A stretch of 55,681 nt of DNA from an uncultured Roseburia sp. (lineage in GTDB: Bacteria > Bacillota > Clostridia > Lachnospirales > Lachnospiraceae). The position numbers and the translations under genes are program-made. The notes below the pieces were generated by a model, which was given only the letters and a program-made list of their open reading frames with translations, did no database searches and had not been told where the DNA came from. Positions within the stretch are counted from its first letter, which is position 1. Each line of letters begins with the position of its first letter. Positions 7,246-16,265 of the stretch are shown here, piece by piece. The DNA lies in the NCBI GenBank assembly GCA_947567625.1, contig CANONN010000020.1:1-55681 (forward strand). Direction: 5' to 3'.

Positions 7246-10200
7246 CTACTTCTTAACCTTTATGCTTTTCTCTTTATCGCACCAGTCAGAATAATAAGTA
7301 ATACCGGAAACAGTTTTGTATGTCCTTATCCGCAGATAGTACCTCTTATTTTTCTGCAATTTGGCAGTCTTTAACGTAACTGATTTTGAAGTACTGCTCT
7401 TTGCGTTCTTAAATTTCTTGTTCAAAGCATATTGAAGTTCATAACCGCTAATTTTTGACACTTTTTTACATTTTACTGTTATTTTTCGTCCTTTCTCATT
7501 GCTGCATTTTGAGATAGACGGCGATTTCAGACGGCAAATTGTCTTTTCAACGCTGTACTCGCTTTGAACGTTGTCCTGATATGCCTGTATGCGGTAAACA
7601 TACATGACGGCGTTTTTCGTTTTGACAGTTTTGTCCGTATAAGCGGCTGTTTTGCCATTGTTGATTGTTGCGACCCTGCTCCAGCGGCCACCCGCTTTTT
7701 TTCGTTCAATATGATAACCGGCAGCCTGCTCGACTACTTTCCATCTTATCTCAATCCCTTTCGACGTATTATTCAGCTTCGACACTACAGGCTGTTTTAA
7801 CGTTACCGGTGTCGGCTGCACAGGCTCTTGCTTCTCGCTGTCTGTTGTCCCTTTTTGCTCACTGTCTGCCGGCTCTTTTTGTTCACTGTCGGGAATTACC
7901 GGATTCACCGTAACGGAAATCTCTGTCTCGATCGCATTGTATCCCAAGCTGTCAGTCGGAGTAAAAATAACAGGGTATTTCGTACTGCCGCTATCTGCCG
8001 CAGACGGTTTTGTCTCAGGATTCTTCCAGGTAAAATCTCCCTCAACATTTGCCTCACCATCGGTCAGAACCGACTGCGCAAGGCTTTGCCCCTCCGTGAT
8101 AGCTCCTGCCTTTGGCGGTGTTTTTATTACAGGAACCGCTTTCTGGATAGAAAATGTCTTACGAATCTCTCCAAATGGAGCATAGAGCCCAATCCCTGTG
8201 ACAACGGCTTCTGCCTCGCCCACAAGCAGATTGGATTCAAACGATACCGTATAATCTTTTCCCAAAGTCAAAATCGTCCCGTTTGTCAGCCTGACGGTAA
8301 AATCCGGCTCGACGGCTTCCCCCGTGTAGACGCAATCTGCGATATTTTCCACAATCATCTGCTGTTTGTCCCACATCGCCTCAGCGTCGGAAGACGCCGT
8401 ATTTTTATAATGCGCGAAACTTTTTTCGGTTGCGTCAAAAACGGCAATATCAAAGCCCGTGGTATTGTTAAATTCAAGCAAATAATAGGTATGGTCCTTT
8501 TGGGGACAGAGCGCGCCATAAACCGGATGGCTGTTTGTGATGCTGCTGGCGAAGAAGTCGAGAAGCTCGCCATATGTTTTCGTCAAACCGTTTTCCTTTG
8601 TCATATTGAACATTCCGCAAGCCATCTGAGCGGATTCCACGCTCTGAAACGTTGACGAATCATATCCGCACATATAAATATCCGGGAAGAAAAACAGGAT
8701 GAGCTCTGCGGGAATACTGGAATCTACATCAATGATTCCCAGGGCATCTAAATCACTTTGCTTCGAGGGATACAGCCCGGTCGGCGTCCCCGGATGCCCC
8801 TTATAATAATAAACATAAGTATCACCGTAATAAGCCTTGGCTAATTCCGCATAGTCTCTAAATCCCGGTTCATTATTGACCGTACTGCCAAGAAACAGCA
8901 TAATCGGCTTTTCGGCCTGATTGGCCACCTCAAACATATCATTATCAAAATGATACAGTGCTTTGAATTCTTCGTCCCTGCCAACGCCCTGCACACTTTT
9001 TAACATGGCTGACACGCCTTTGACGGTGCAGCTGCCGATTACCTTTTGCAAAAGCTCCTCATTGTCAATCTTAAAAGTCCCGGAAGTCCGCGCTACCCAC
9101 CACTCTACGTTCTCGTCCTCCGCCGCGACAGCCGCATATTTAGGCAGCGTAGTCAACGTCAGCGAGGTAGCGGAATGATATTTTGCCCACGCAGGATTAA
9201 ATTTTCCCTCGGCGCGTGTTTTGCTCTTTAATTCTTCCCAATCACGGCGCATATCGTCGTAAAGTGCGCCGTCACTGTCAGAGGCAAAGGTATCATTAAA
9301 GTAAGAATAGGTACCGCTTCCATCCGAAAGAAGAACTACTTTATACTGTGATTCGGGAATCTGATTTGCCACTAAAAGCAACAACATGTTTTCTACAAAA
9401 TTATCTGTGTAATAAAGCTGGAAAAAGGAGTCGGGACCGATCTCATATAAATCACGAATGTATGCCGACATCCGATTGCGGGTAGCCAGCCACTTCTGCC
9501 CGCCCCATGTAATGCCTTCAAAATCGGAAGCGATACCGTTTGGAAGCTTATAAACGTTTTCCGGAAGACGGTTCCAATCCCAGGAAGAGGCTCTCTCAAA
9601 AACAGCGATGGTCGGAATGGGGTTTCCCTCATCGTCTTTGGTAATGCAGTAGTCAGTCTGTTCCCAAAGTGACAGTGAAAACAAAACCGCAGGAAATGTC
9701 GCGCTGATTGGAGCCAGGTTGTAAACGTCCGCCACAATACCTACCGTAACCGCATCCGATATGCATACAGATTCTGTTCCCTTTAAATATTCCACCGTTA
9801 CCGAGAACTTTCCAAAATTTTCAAAATCCATGGTATACGTCGTCTTATCCTGTTCCAATGCAAAGGTATCCACGACATTTTGTGTGACTGTGTCTTCGTA
9901 GTACATTTTTGCCGTTATCCTGACATGATCTGCACTTTTTGCGGTTAAAATATCATTGACCGCAGTAATATGTACCGTCACACCGGTATAGTTGGTTTTT
10001 GTCTGCTGTAATGTAACCTCTCCCAATGTACTGGGAACGGTTACCGCCTTCGGTGTCTGTGTTCCCGGCGCAGCAGCAGCCGGGGCGCTTTCCTCTGCTA
10101 ACACAGCCGCGTAAATATGGTTTGCTCTAATATCGCCGGCCCAGGGAGCCGCTGCAACCACCATTGCAAATACCAAAAAGATTATAACTGTCCGCTTACA

Positions 10201-10248
10201 TGCAGTAGACAGCCATCCATAAATTGGTTGGTTCGATTTGTTACTCAT
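7246..10248 (-). CDS. Secreted GT80 sialyltransferase-like protein with Ig-like and fibronectin III domains
   Basis: 1000 residues from ATG 10248 (AAAAGGAGAA upstream; the longer frame is not used). A signal peptide or anchor (TVIIFLVFAMVVAAAPWA, about 20-38) is followed by an Ig-like domain (about 76-178) and a GT-B-type domain (about 178-610) like bacterial family GT80. It has LLSDGSGTY (Asp about 309; GT80 has YDDG), YYKGHP (His about 485), IPAELI (Glu about 515) and YDSSTFQS (Ser 531-532), which match the catalytic Asp, His, Glu and Ser-Ser of the Pasteurella enzyme. Two more Ig-like domains (about 630-780), a DSEQK-rich linker and two fibronectin III-like domains complete the protein. 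GT80 enzymes use CMP-sialic acid, so secretion is puzzling. Sugar specificity cannot be read from sequence. Confidence 0.7.
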   Translation of the reverse strand: MSNKSNQPIYGWLSTACKRTVIIFLVFAMVVAAAPWAGDIRANHIYAAVLAEESAPAAAAPGTQTPKAVTVPSTLGEVTLQQTKTNYTGVTVHITAVNDILTAKSADHVRITAKMYYEDTVTQNVVDTFALEQDKTTYTMDFENFGKFSVTVEYLKGTESVCISDAVTVGIVADVYNLAPISATFPAVLFSLSLWEQTDYCITKDDEGNPIPTIAVFERASSWDWNRLPENVYKLPNGIASDFEGITWGGQKWLATRNRMSAYIRDLYEIGPDSFFQLYYTDNFVENMLLLLVANQIPESQYKVVLLSDGSGTYSYFNDTFASDSDGALYDDMRRDWEELKSKTRAEGKFNPAWAKYHSATSLTLTTLPKYAAVAAEDENVEWWVARTSGTFKIDNEELLQKVIGSCTVKGVSAMLKSVQGVGRDEEFKALYHFDNDMFEVANQAEKPIMLFLGSTVNNEPGFRDYAELAKAYYGDTYVYYYKGHPGTPTGLYPSKQSDLDALGIIDVDSSIPAELILFFFPDIYMCGYDSSTFQSVESAQMACGMFNMTKENGLTKTYGELLDFFASSITNSHPVYGALCPQKDHTYYLLEFNNTTGFDIAVFDATEKSFAHYKNTASSDAEAMWDKQQMIVENIADCVYTGEAVEPDFTVRLTNGTILTLGKDYTVSFESNLLVGEAEAVVTGIGLYAPFGEIRKTFSIQKAVPVIKTPPKAGAITEGQSLAQSVLTDGEANVEGDFTWKNPETKPSAADSGSTKYPVIFTPTDSLGYNAIETEISVTVNPVIPDSEQKEPADSEQKGTTDSEKQEPVQPTPVTLKQPVVSKLNNTSKGIEIRWKVVEQAAGYHIERKKAGGRWSRVATINNGKTAAYTDKTVKTKNAVMYVYRIQAYQDNVQSEYSVEKTICRLKSPSISKCSNEKGRKITVKCKKVSKISGYELQYALNKKFKNAKSSTSKSVTLKTAKLQKNKRYYLRIRTYKTVSGITYYSDWCDKEKSIKVKK

Positions 10249-10285
10249 TTGATCATTCTCCTTTTCTGTTGCACCTGTACTTAAA

Positions 10286-10314
10286 ATTATAAACAAAAAT
10301 ACGATATCCGACAA
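10286..10314 (-). promoter_or_regulatory. Sigma-A promoter of the GT80-like gene
   Basis: On the minus strand TTGTCG (10314-10309), 17 bp, TATAAT (10291-10286), about 38 nt before ATG 10248. Confidence 0.7.
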
Positions 10315-10347
10315 TAGGCGCGTACAGGATATAACAAACTTTTTATG

Positions 10348-10376
10348 ACCGTTCAGCCTTCGGCTTCACTGTCACA
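10348..10376. repeat. Isolated stem of the family-A repeat
   Basis: GTTCAGCCTTCGGCTTCAC with flanking complementary bases. It is the same first hairpin as in the full repeat 25 bp away, so it is probably a truncated copy. Confidence 0.55.
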
Positions 10377-10398
10377 GCTTTTTCTCAACTTTTTCTAT

Positions 10399-10535
10399 GT
10401 AACTATTCAGCCTTCGGCTTCATAGTTACGGAATCCGGCTCATTTAAAGTTTGTCTTCGACAAAGAGCCGGATTCCCGCTTGGCTAGATATACGCGTTCT
10501 TACGGACTTTGCAGCAAGTGCAAAGTCCTGAGCTG
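10399..10535 (+). repeat. Family-A triple-hairpin repeat, full copy
   Basis: Three successive stem-loops: GTAACTAT...ATAGTTAC, then GAATCCGGCTC...GAGCCGGATTC, then GGACTTTGCA...TGCAAAGTCC. A nearly identical copy in the opposite orientation lies at 54437-54573. It occupies the 435-bp space between the divergent GT80-like and GH18 genes. The rest of that space holds only their promoters. Confidence 0.8.
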
Positions 10536-10574
10536 TACTATTACTTTTCTATTCTTAAATTATTTTTAATTTAT

Positions 10575-10602
10575 TTGCTTTTATCTTTCAATATGCTACA
10601 AT
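10575..10602 (+). promoter_or_regulatory. Sigma-A promoter of the GH18 gene
   Basis: TTGCTT (10575-10580), 16 bp, TACAAT (10597-10602), about 80 nt before the ATG. Confidence 0.55.
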
Positions 10603-10683
10603 AAATTATGTTCCTAACTGCTATCCCCCGTTCCATATCATGAGGGATATCCGATCGAAATTTCAAAAGAGAATGAGGTTCTT

Positions 10684-12432
10684 ATGAAAAAAAAGATGAT
10701 ACCGTTTATCGCAGTAGCCGTATTAATCATCATTATTATACTGTGCATCGTCGTGGGAAATCTAATCGAAAAGTACACGCCCACGAAAGAACGGCAGGAT
10801 TTGGCGGAATATTATGCTATTTCCTCCGCACAGGATACTGCGATCGTTTTAAATAATGAAGTAATCGACAAGAAAGCCCGCATGATTGACGGCATTGTAT
10901 ATTTTGATTTTGAGACAGTGGCTATGTTCAATCCCCGGTTTTACTGGGATGCCAGAGAAAACAAGCTGCTCTACACCACTTCCACCGATCTTGTGACGGT
11001 AGATGTCGAGAGCTCTGAGTACCGCATCACCAAAGAAACTAAAAATCTCGGGCATACGATTGTCAAAGTAGATGCGCAGACCGCCTATGTCGCGGTCGAC
11101 TTCCTAAAACTTTACTCCGACTTTGCCTACGAAATCTACACGGAACCGAACCGTATCCTGGTTACGACAGCCTGGGGCAGCTATGATACGGCTCCGATCA
11201 GGAAAGATACCGCCGTCCGCGTAAAAGGCGGCATCAAGAGCCCCATATTGGCGGATATCGCCAAAGACACAACGGTGAAAGTTTTGAAACCAGACGAGAC
11301 CTGGACAAAAATCGCCACGCAGGAAGGCATCATCGGCTATGTCAAATCTAAGCTTTTGGGAGAGATCACACAGGAGACAACGGTCAGCGACTATGAGGAA
11401 GAGACGTTCACACACATCACAAAAGATTTTAAAATTAACATGGGCTGGCATCAGGTAACCACGATGGCCGCCAACCAGAATATCGGATCGGTCCTTATGA
11501 ACACCAAGGGAATCAACGTGATTTCCCCCACATGGTTCTACCTCAATGACAATAACGGCAATATCGCCTCCCTTGCCAGCAAAGAATATGTGGACTACTG
11601 CCACCAGAATAATATCGAAGTCTGGGCATTGGTGAGCAACCTGGAAAATAAAGAAGTAAGCACGAACGAAGTGCTCACCTACACCTCCCGGCGGGAGACG
11701 CTGGTAAATAATCTGATCTCCGCCGCCATCCAGTATAATCTTGATGGCATCAATGTGGACCTGGAGTCTATTGACGCGGAAATCGGCGACTCCTACATTC
11801 AGTTTATCCGGGAGCTATCGCTGAAATGTGCCAATAACGGCATTGTGCTTTCGGTGGATAATTATGTACCGACGGATTACACCGCTTTTTACAACCGCGC
11901 AGAGCAGGCGCTTTTCGCCGATTATGTCATTATCATGGCCTACGACGAGCACTGGTCGGGTTCGGAGGAAGCAGGCTCTGTCGCCTCCATCGGGTTCGTG
12001 CGCGACGGCGTCACTAACACGTTGAAAGAAGTCCCGGCCGCGCAGACCATTCTCGCCATGCCGTTTTATACCAGGGTGTGGAGTGAAACTCCTCTCGCGG
12101 ATTCTGACGGGAGCCAGACGGCAAACGACGGAGAGGAATCTTCCGACAGTTACCAGCTCTATACACTCGACAGCTATGCAACCAATATGACAGAGGCCAA
12201 AAAATTAGTTGACGCCAACGGCGCCGTTCCTGCCTGGTCAGATGTGGATGGACAGTATTACGCGCAGTATGAAAACAACGGCATCACCTACAAAATCTGG
12301 ATGGAGGATGCCACCTCGCTGGAACAAAAACTAAGCGTGATGAAAGATCACAGCCTGGCCGGCGGCGCGTTCTGGAAATTGGGCCTGGAAACCCCGGATG
12401 TGTGGGATACCATCATTAAATATATAAACTGA
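10684..12432 (+). CDS. Membrane-anchored GH18 glycosidase with SH3 domain (spore-germination/peptidoglycan type)
   Basis: 582 residues. A single N-terminal membrane anchor (about 5-28) leads to an extracellular region. It holds a copper-amine-oxidase-N-like domain (about 50-160), a bacterial SH3 domain (about 172-228) and a GH18 barrel (about 245-582). The active-site strand is DGINVDLESID (residues 354-364), which gives the D-x-x-x-x-D-x-E motif with Glu361 as the proton donor. MAYDEHW and MPFYTRVW are further GH18 strands. This architecture resembles YaaH/YdhD-type cortex or peptidoglycan N-acetylglucosaminidases rather than chitinases. GAGAATGAGG precedes the ATG. It stands alone and ends at a shared terminator. 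Confidence 0.85.
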   Translation: MKKKMIPFIAVAVLIIIIILCIVVGNLIEKYTPTKERQDLAEYYAISSAQDTAIVLNNEVIDKKARMIDGIVYFDFETVAMFNPRFYWDARENKLLYTTSTDLVTVDVESSEYRITKETKNLGHTIVKVDAQTAYVAVDFLKLYSDFAYEIYTEPNRILVTTAWGSYDTAPIRKDTAVRVKGGIKSPILADIAKDTTVKVLKPDETWTKIATQEGIIGYVKSKLLGEITQETTVSDYEEETFTHITKDFKINMGWHQVTTMAANQNIGSVLMNTKGINVISPTWFYLNDNNGNIASLASKEYVDYCHQNNIEVWALVSNLENKEVSTNEVLTYTSRRETLVNNLISAAIQYNLDGINVDLESIDAEIGDSYIQFIRELSLKCANNGIVLSVDNYVPTDYTAFYNRAEQALFADYVIIMAYDEHWSGSEEAGSVASIGFVRDGVTNTLKEVPAAQTILAMPFYTRVWSETPLADSDGSQTANDGEESSDSYQLYTLDSYATNMTEAKKLVDANGAVPAWSDVDGQYYAQYENNGITYKIWMEDATSLEQKLSVMKDHSLAGGAFWKLGLETPDVWDTIIKYIN

Positions 12433-12471
12433 CGCACATATTTATGGTACTCTGTCCATCTATTTTAAATT

Positions 12472-12515
12472 AAAATCGCTGTAAGGCTTATGACAAAGGC
12501 CCTACAGCGATTTTT
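12472..12515. terminator. Bidirectional intrinsic terminator at the edge of the RiPP/partner-switch locus
   Basis: AAAATCGCTGTA pairs with TACAGCGATTTTT, with T-rich ends on both strands. It ends the GH18 gene on the plus strand and the long minus-strand operon that finishes at 12544. Confidence 0.85.
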
Positions 12516-12543
12516 GACTTTTTGGGATTTCCATTCGGTTTCT

Positions 12544-12951
12544 TTATAAATTTTTCCTAATCTTCAGAATGTTTTTGCCGTCCTTATATTCATAAAAAAC
12601 ATCGTCCATTGATTTCTTCACCATATAAATACCCAAGCCCCCGATCTCGCGCTCCTCTGCGGAAAGTGTGATATCAGGATCGGCTTTTGCAAGCGGGTCA
12701 TAGGGTACGCCGTTATCGATAAACGTGATGACTACCGCAAGAGGGTTATCCGTAACCTCAACGCGCACGGTAGCGGTGCCGATATTGGGATTGTAGGCGT
12801 AGTTGGCGATGTTTCCGAACAGCTCGTCTATCGCTATATCCATCTGCATTTTTGTTTTCGGCGGGCAGTCGAGCTGCTCCAATTGTTCATCCACAAAGGC
12901 TGTCACGACGGAAATGTTGTCAAGCGTCGCGTCAATGGTAAGCTCTTTCAT
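12544..12951 (-). CDS. RsbW-like serine kinase / ATP-binding protein (HATPase_c)
   Basis: 135 residues from ATG 12951, with GGAGG 6 nt upstream; the longer open frame runs back into the phosphatase gene. GHKL motifs are intact: N-box DELFGNIANYAY (Glu43, Asn47), DNGVPYDP, and the G2 box GGLGIYMVK. In Bacillus such proteins bind and silence a sigma factor and phosphorylate a STAS antagonist. It follows the SpoIIE-type phosphatase by 1 nt, so the two are translationally coupled. No sigma factor is encoded nearby. The likely partners here are the STAS protein at 25.8 kb and the phosphatase. Confidence 0.9.
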   Translation of the reverse strand: MKELTIDATLDNISVVTAFVDEQLEQLDCPPKTKMQMDIAIDELFGNIANYAYNPNIGTATVRVEVTDNPLAVVITFIDNGVPYDPLAKADPDITLSAEEREIGGLGIYMVKKSMDDVFYEYKDGKNILKIRKNL

Positions 12952-12952
12952 T

Positions 12953-14563
12953 TCAAACCTCCATTCTCGCCTTGTATTCAAGACAAAGCATTGTAATGTC
13001 GTCAAACTGCGGCGCATCGCCCACAAAGCAGTCGATATCATCTTTGATTTTAGGCAGCAGCTCTGTTGGAGGCAGTGCGGCATTTTCCCCAAGAACAGCC
13101 GTCAGGCGCTCCATGCCGTACAATTCGTTCTCTTTATTGGTAGCCTCGGTAACGCCGTCGGTGTACTGGAATATCTTGTCACCGACCTCAAGCTGCATTT
13201 CACCGCCTTTATAGCGCATACCCTCCATGCCTGCGAGAACAAATCCTGCGCGTATCTTATAAGGCTCAAAGCCGCCGTCTTTTTTGCAGATATAGGGAAT
13301 CTCATGACCCGCATTTACAAAACGGAAATTTCCGCTCACTAAGTCGAGAACACCCTCAAACGCCGTGATAAACAAGCCCTCGCTGTTTGATTCACACAGC
13401 AGCTCGTTTACCTTGGTGAACACCTCGCCCAAATCCTTGCCGGTCTGCGTATGATCCTTTATCAGCGTTTTACCGATTACCATAAACAGCGCTGCGGGAA
13501 CCCCCTTACCCGAAACGTCCGCCATCACAATAGCAAGGTGGCGTTCGTCTACCATAAAGAAATCGTAAAAATCACCGCCCACCTCTTTGGCCGGGTTCAT
13601 CGTAGCGTAAATATCTATTTCCTTGCGCTCGGGGAACGCAGGGAAAATGCTTGGCAGCATATTCGCCTGAATGCGCGTGGCAACGGAAAGCTCGGTGTTG
13701 ACACGCTCCTTTTCCGCGGTTATCGCGGTAAGGTTTTTCGTGTACTCGACGATATCCGTTTCCATTTTTTCGACCGCACGGGCGAGTATCCCGACCTCGT
13801 CCCTCTGCCCTATTTTCAGCAGATTTTCGGACGGTATATTCGTTTCCGCAAAGCGCTTCGCCTCGTCCGTGACCGTAAGGATCGGTTTGATAACGGTGCG
13901 GCGCAGTATCACCGAGTATACGAAAATAAACAGGATGATCGCTGCCAGTGTCCATAAAATAACGTGCAGAACGTAAGTGCTGCGGGCATTTTCAAGACGT
14001 GTCATTGGCTTTTCAACGCACAGCATCGCAATGATTTCGCCATCCGAGTTTTTCACGTCGATCGCGGCGGTCGTGTGTGCGCCGGATTCCTTTGAATAGG
14101 AATACAAGTATTTTTCGGCGCGTCCGCCCACCGTCATAATTTTAATCACATTCTCGGTATGCTTTTCATCAAGATCGGATGCGGTGTAGCCCAACGGATA
14201 GCGCGCAAAGCCCGTACTTGAATTTACCGTATCGTAAATGTAGGTAAGCGTTTTGTAATCTTCGCTTACCCTCGCGACGTATATAAATGTGACGTTTGTC
14301 GCGTCGGTAAGCACATCCAGTCTCGCCAGAATATTCTCGTATTCCTCGTCGGCCTGTCCCGTTTCGAGGTATTGTGCGAATTTATCGGGATTTAAAATTG
14401 AACGCGCCGTTTCCGCGATCTCGTATGCCGAATCATTATATTGCTGTTCAAGCACCGCGGTAAATTCTATATATCCTACCGTGCTACACACCGCGCCTAA
14501 TAATATCCCAAAAAGAATGACTCCTATCGTAAGCTTGCCTGCTATTCCGGTGAGCTTTTTCAT
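12953..14563 (-). CDS. SpoIIE/RsbU-type PP2C phosphatase with extracellular sensor and HAMP domain
   Basis: 536 residues from ATG 14563 (GAGGAG 4 nt upstream). One membrane helix at about 8-30, an extracytoplasmic sensor (about 31-190), a second helix (about 195-215), then a HAMP region, a short coiled coil (YTKNLTAITAEKERVNTEL) and a C-terminal PP2C/SpoIIE domain from about residue 300. The metal-binding motifs EVGGDFYDFF, DVSGKGVPAALFM and FQYTDGVTEA are present. It should sense an outside signal and dephosphorylate a STAS protein, here presumably the one encoded at the head of the operon. The 5' leader carries a family-B repeat. Confidence 0.92.
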   Translation of the reverse strand: MKKLTGIAGKLTIGVILFGILLGAVCSTVGYIEFTAVLEQQYNDSAYEIAETARSILNPDKFAQYLETGQADEEYENILARLDVLTDATNVTFIYVARVSEDYKTLTYIYDTVNSSTGFARYPLGYTASDLDEKHTENVIKIMTVGGRAEKYLYSYSKESGAHTTAAIDVKNSDGEIIAMLCVEKPMTRLENARSTYVLHVILWTLAAIILFIFVYSVILRRTVIKPILTVTDEAKRFAETNIPSENLLKIGQRDEVGILARAVEKMETDIVEYTKNLTAITAEKERVNTELSVATRIQANMLPSIFPAFPERKEIDIYATMNPAKEVGGDFYDFFMVDERHLAIVMADVSGKGVPAALFMVIGKTLIKDHTQTGKDLGEVFTKVNELLCESNSEGLFITAFEGVLDLVSGNFRFVNAGHEIPYICKKDGGFEPYKIRAGFVLAGMEGMRYKGGEMQLEVGDKIFQYTDGVTEATNKENELYGMERLTAVLGENAALPPTELLPKIKDDIDCFVGDAPQFDDITMLCLEYKARMEV

Positions 14564-14574
14564 GGTTCTCCTCA

Positions 14575-14615
14575 TTTCTGCATTGCAAACAACGTTCGCA
14601 TTTGCTCTTTGCTCA
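14575..14615 (-). repeat. Family-B leader repeat upstream of the phosphatase gene
   Basis: On the minus strand GCAAAGAGCAAATGCGAACG, then TTGTTTGCAATGCAGAAATG, leading into the ribosome site. The centre is palindromic (TGCGAAC against GTTTGCA). Close relatives precede the genes at 54.2 and 55.5 kb and, shortened, the precursor gene at 19.77 kb. Confidence 0.65.
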
Positions 14616-16265
14616 TAACAATTTTGTCTGTGCCGCGAAAAAGCGTTTCTTTTCCTCCGTGTTCAAAAAATGCGGCATTTTACTCTGCGCCATCGGCTTG
14701 CCTCTTTCCGCGAGCCTTTGTTCGTAGCGTCTGAAGCTGCCTTCCCGTAAAAACCTGATCTGCAAGGGTCTGATCTCGCGCATATTCCGGCACGATCTGT
14801 ATTCGGGATTTGCGGCGCACATGCACTCCTCAAAGATCGCGTCCGCGTCCCGGGGAGCTTCTTCACATTCCATATAAAATAAATATCCGGGCGCGATTTC
14901 TGAGAAATCCTCGCAGACACAATAACCCCTGACCTCGGTGCGCGCCAGTTCCATAAATCGCTTTATAGCCATATCAAACTGCTGCTGATTGCTCTTTTCG
15001 CCCGCAATGTTGATCACCTGGCTTCTGCGGTAGCAGAACTTTACGACCGGCGCCATTTCGTGCATTCCCACAACCTTGACAACATCGCCAAGCCTGTAAC
15101 GGTACAGTCCCGAACGGTTGGTAACGACAAGCTCGTATTTTTCGCCGGCCTTGACCTCGCCGATCAGCAGCGGCGTATGATCATGATCCCCGTTTACGGG
15201 GATAAACTCAAAGAAAACCGATTCGGGCAGCAACATATATCTATCTGCCGAATCCATGTTCTCCGCCAAGCCGAAAACGCCCTCCGAGGCTGCAAAGACA
15301 AAATAATGCACAGGAACCCCGTCCGCGTATCCGCGCACTTTTTCAGTATAATAAAAAAAGCTGTCGCCTCCGATCGCGAGAATGTATTTTATATTTTTCC
15401 AGATTTTTCTGATGATTCCCTTGTGCCGCTCCTCACATGAAATACCGCGAAGTTCGCGCGCGCGTTCGGGATTGGGCGGCAGCTTGTCGGCGAGATATTT
15501 TTTCTGCTTTTCGGGAATGTCAGCGCTTACCGTACCGTATTCCATATCGTTTAAAAGCGCCTCCCAATTGCGGAGGATATACTCGATCACTCCCGCGATG
15601 CGGTTGATAAATACGCCGTGTATCGCCGTCAGACCGCGCTCTTCAAGTGCAAACCTCACCTTGACATATAGCTGATCCTCCAGCGTTTCGGGAAATAGAA
15701 TCTCCTTTGGCACACAGTAATCGGAAGCGTCAAATTCACCGTTTCTGTCCAGCCACTGATAGACGCAGCTGGAACGTATCCCGTTCATTTTGCCGTCGGG
15801 CATATATGTTTTCGCAAACTCGCCTATCTGAAAAATTTTTCCGAAAACATCCGCTTCGTCCAGATCGCGGTAATGCTCCCGTACCTGCCCGAAAACAGCT
15901 CCGTACATAAACGTATAGTGCGCTTCCAGATCATATTCGGTAAGCGGAATATATTTCTCATCTCCAACAGTCCCGGAGCTTATACAAAAATATACTGCGT
16001 CGCGCGCGGTCAGAATATTTTTTTCTCCGTCAATCATGCGATCCACGGCGCGGGCATAGTCCTCATAGGTCGAGAGAGGAACTTTTTTCTGGTATTCCCG
16101 AACGGAATCCATTTGTGCAAAGCCATAGCGTCTGCCGAATTCCGTGTCACGGTTCTCATTCAGCCAATTGAGGAGGAATTTCGTCTGCACCGCTTCCACA
16201 TTCCTTGCCGACGCTTCCAGGCGTTTCAATGATTCGCTCCCGAGCCGTCCGTAGTCCGTTTTCAT
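14613..16265 (-). CDS. GH3 auxin-responsive-promoter family protein (ANL-type acyl-adenylating enzyme)
   Basis: 550 residues from ATG 16265, which shares a base with the stop of the MATE gene (TAATG), so translation is coupled. GH3 signatures are clear: P-loop SSGTVGDEKYIPLT (96-109), AASEGVFG (about residue 325), and the hinge YRYRLGDVVKVVG near 385, followed by INIAGEKSNQQQ. Plant GH3 enzymes adenylate a carboxylic acid and join it to an amino acid. Bacterial members are poorly characterised. In this operon it could acylate or amidate the exported peptide or make a small signal molecule; both are guesses. Length is normal for the family and no domain is missing. Confidence 0.88.
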   Translation of the reverse strand: MKTDYGRLGSESLKRLEASARNVEAVQTKFLLNWLNENRDTEFGRRYGFAQMDSVREYQKKVPLSTYEDYARAVDRMIDGEKNILTARDAVYFCISSGTVGDEKYIPLTEYDLEAHYTFMYGAVFGQVREHYRDLDEADVFGKIFQIGEFAKTYMPDGKMNGIRSSCVYQWLDRNGEFDASDYCVPKEILFPETLEDQLYVKVRFALEERGLTAIHGVFINRIAGVIEYILRNWEALLNDMEYGTVSADIPEKQKKYLADKLPPNPERARELRGISCEERHKGIIRKIWKNIKYILAIGGDSFFYYTEKVRGYADGVPVHYFVFAASEGVFGLAENMDSADRYMLLPESVFFEFIPVNGDHDHTPLLIGEVKAGEKYELVVTNRSGLYRYRLGDVVKVVGMHEMAPVVKFCYRRSQVINIAGEKSNQQQFDMAIKRFMELARTEVRGYCVCEDFSEIAPGYLFYMECEEAPRDADAIFEECMCAANPEYRSCRNMREIRPLQIRFLREGSFRRYEQRLAERGKPMAQSKMPHFLNTEEKKRFFAAQTKLL

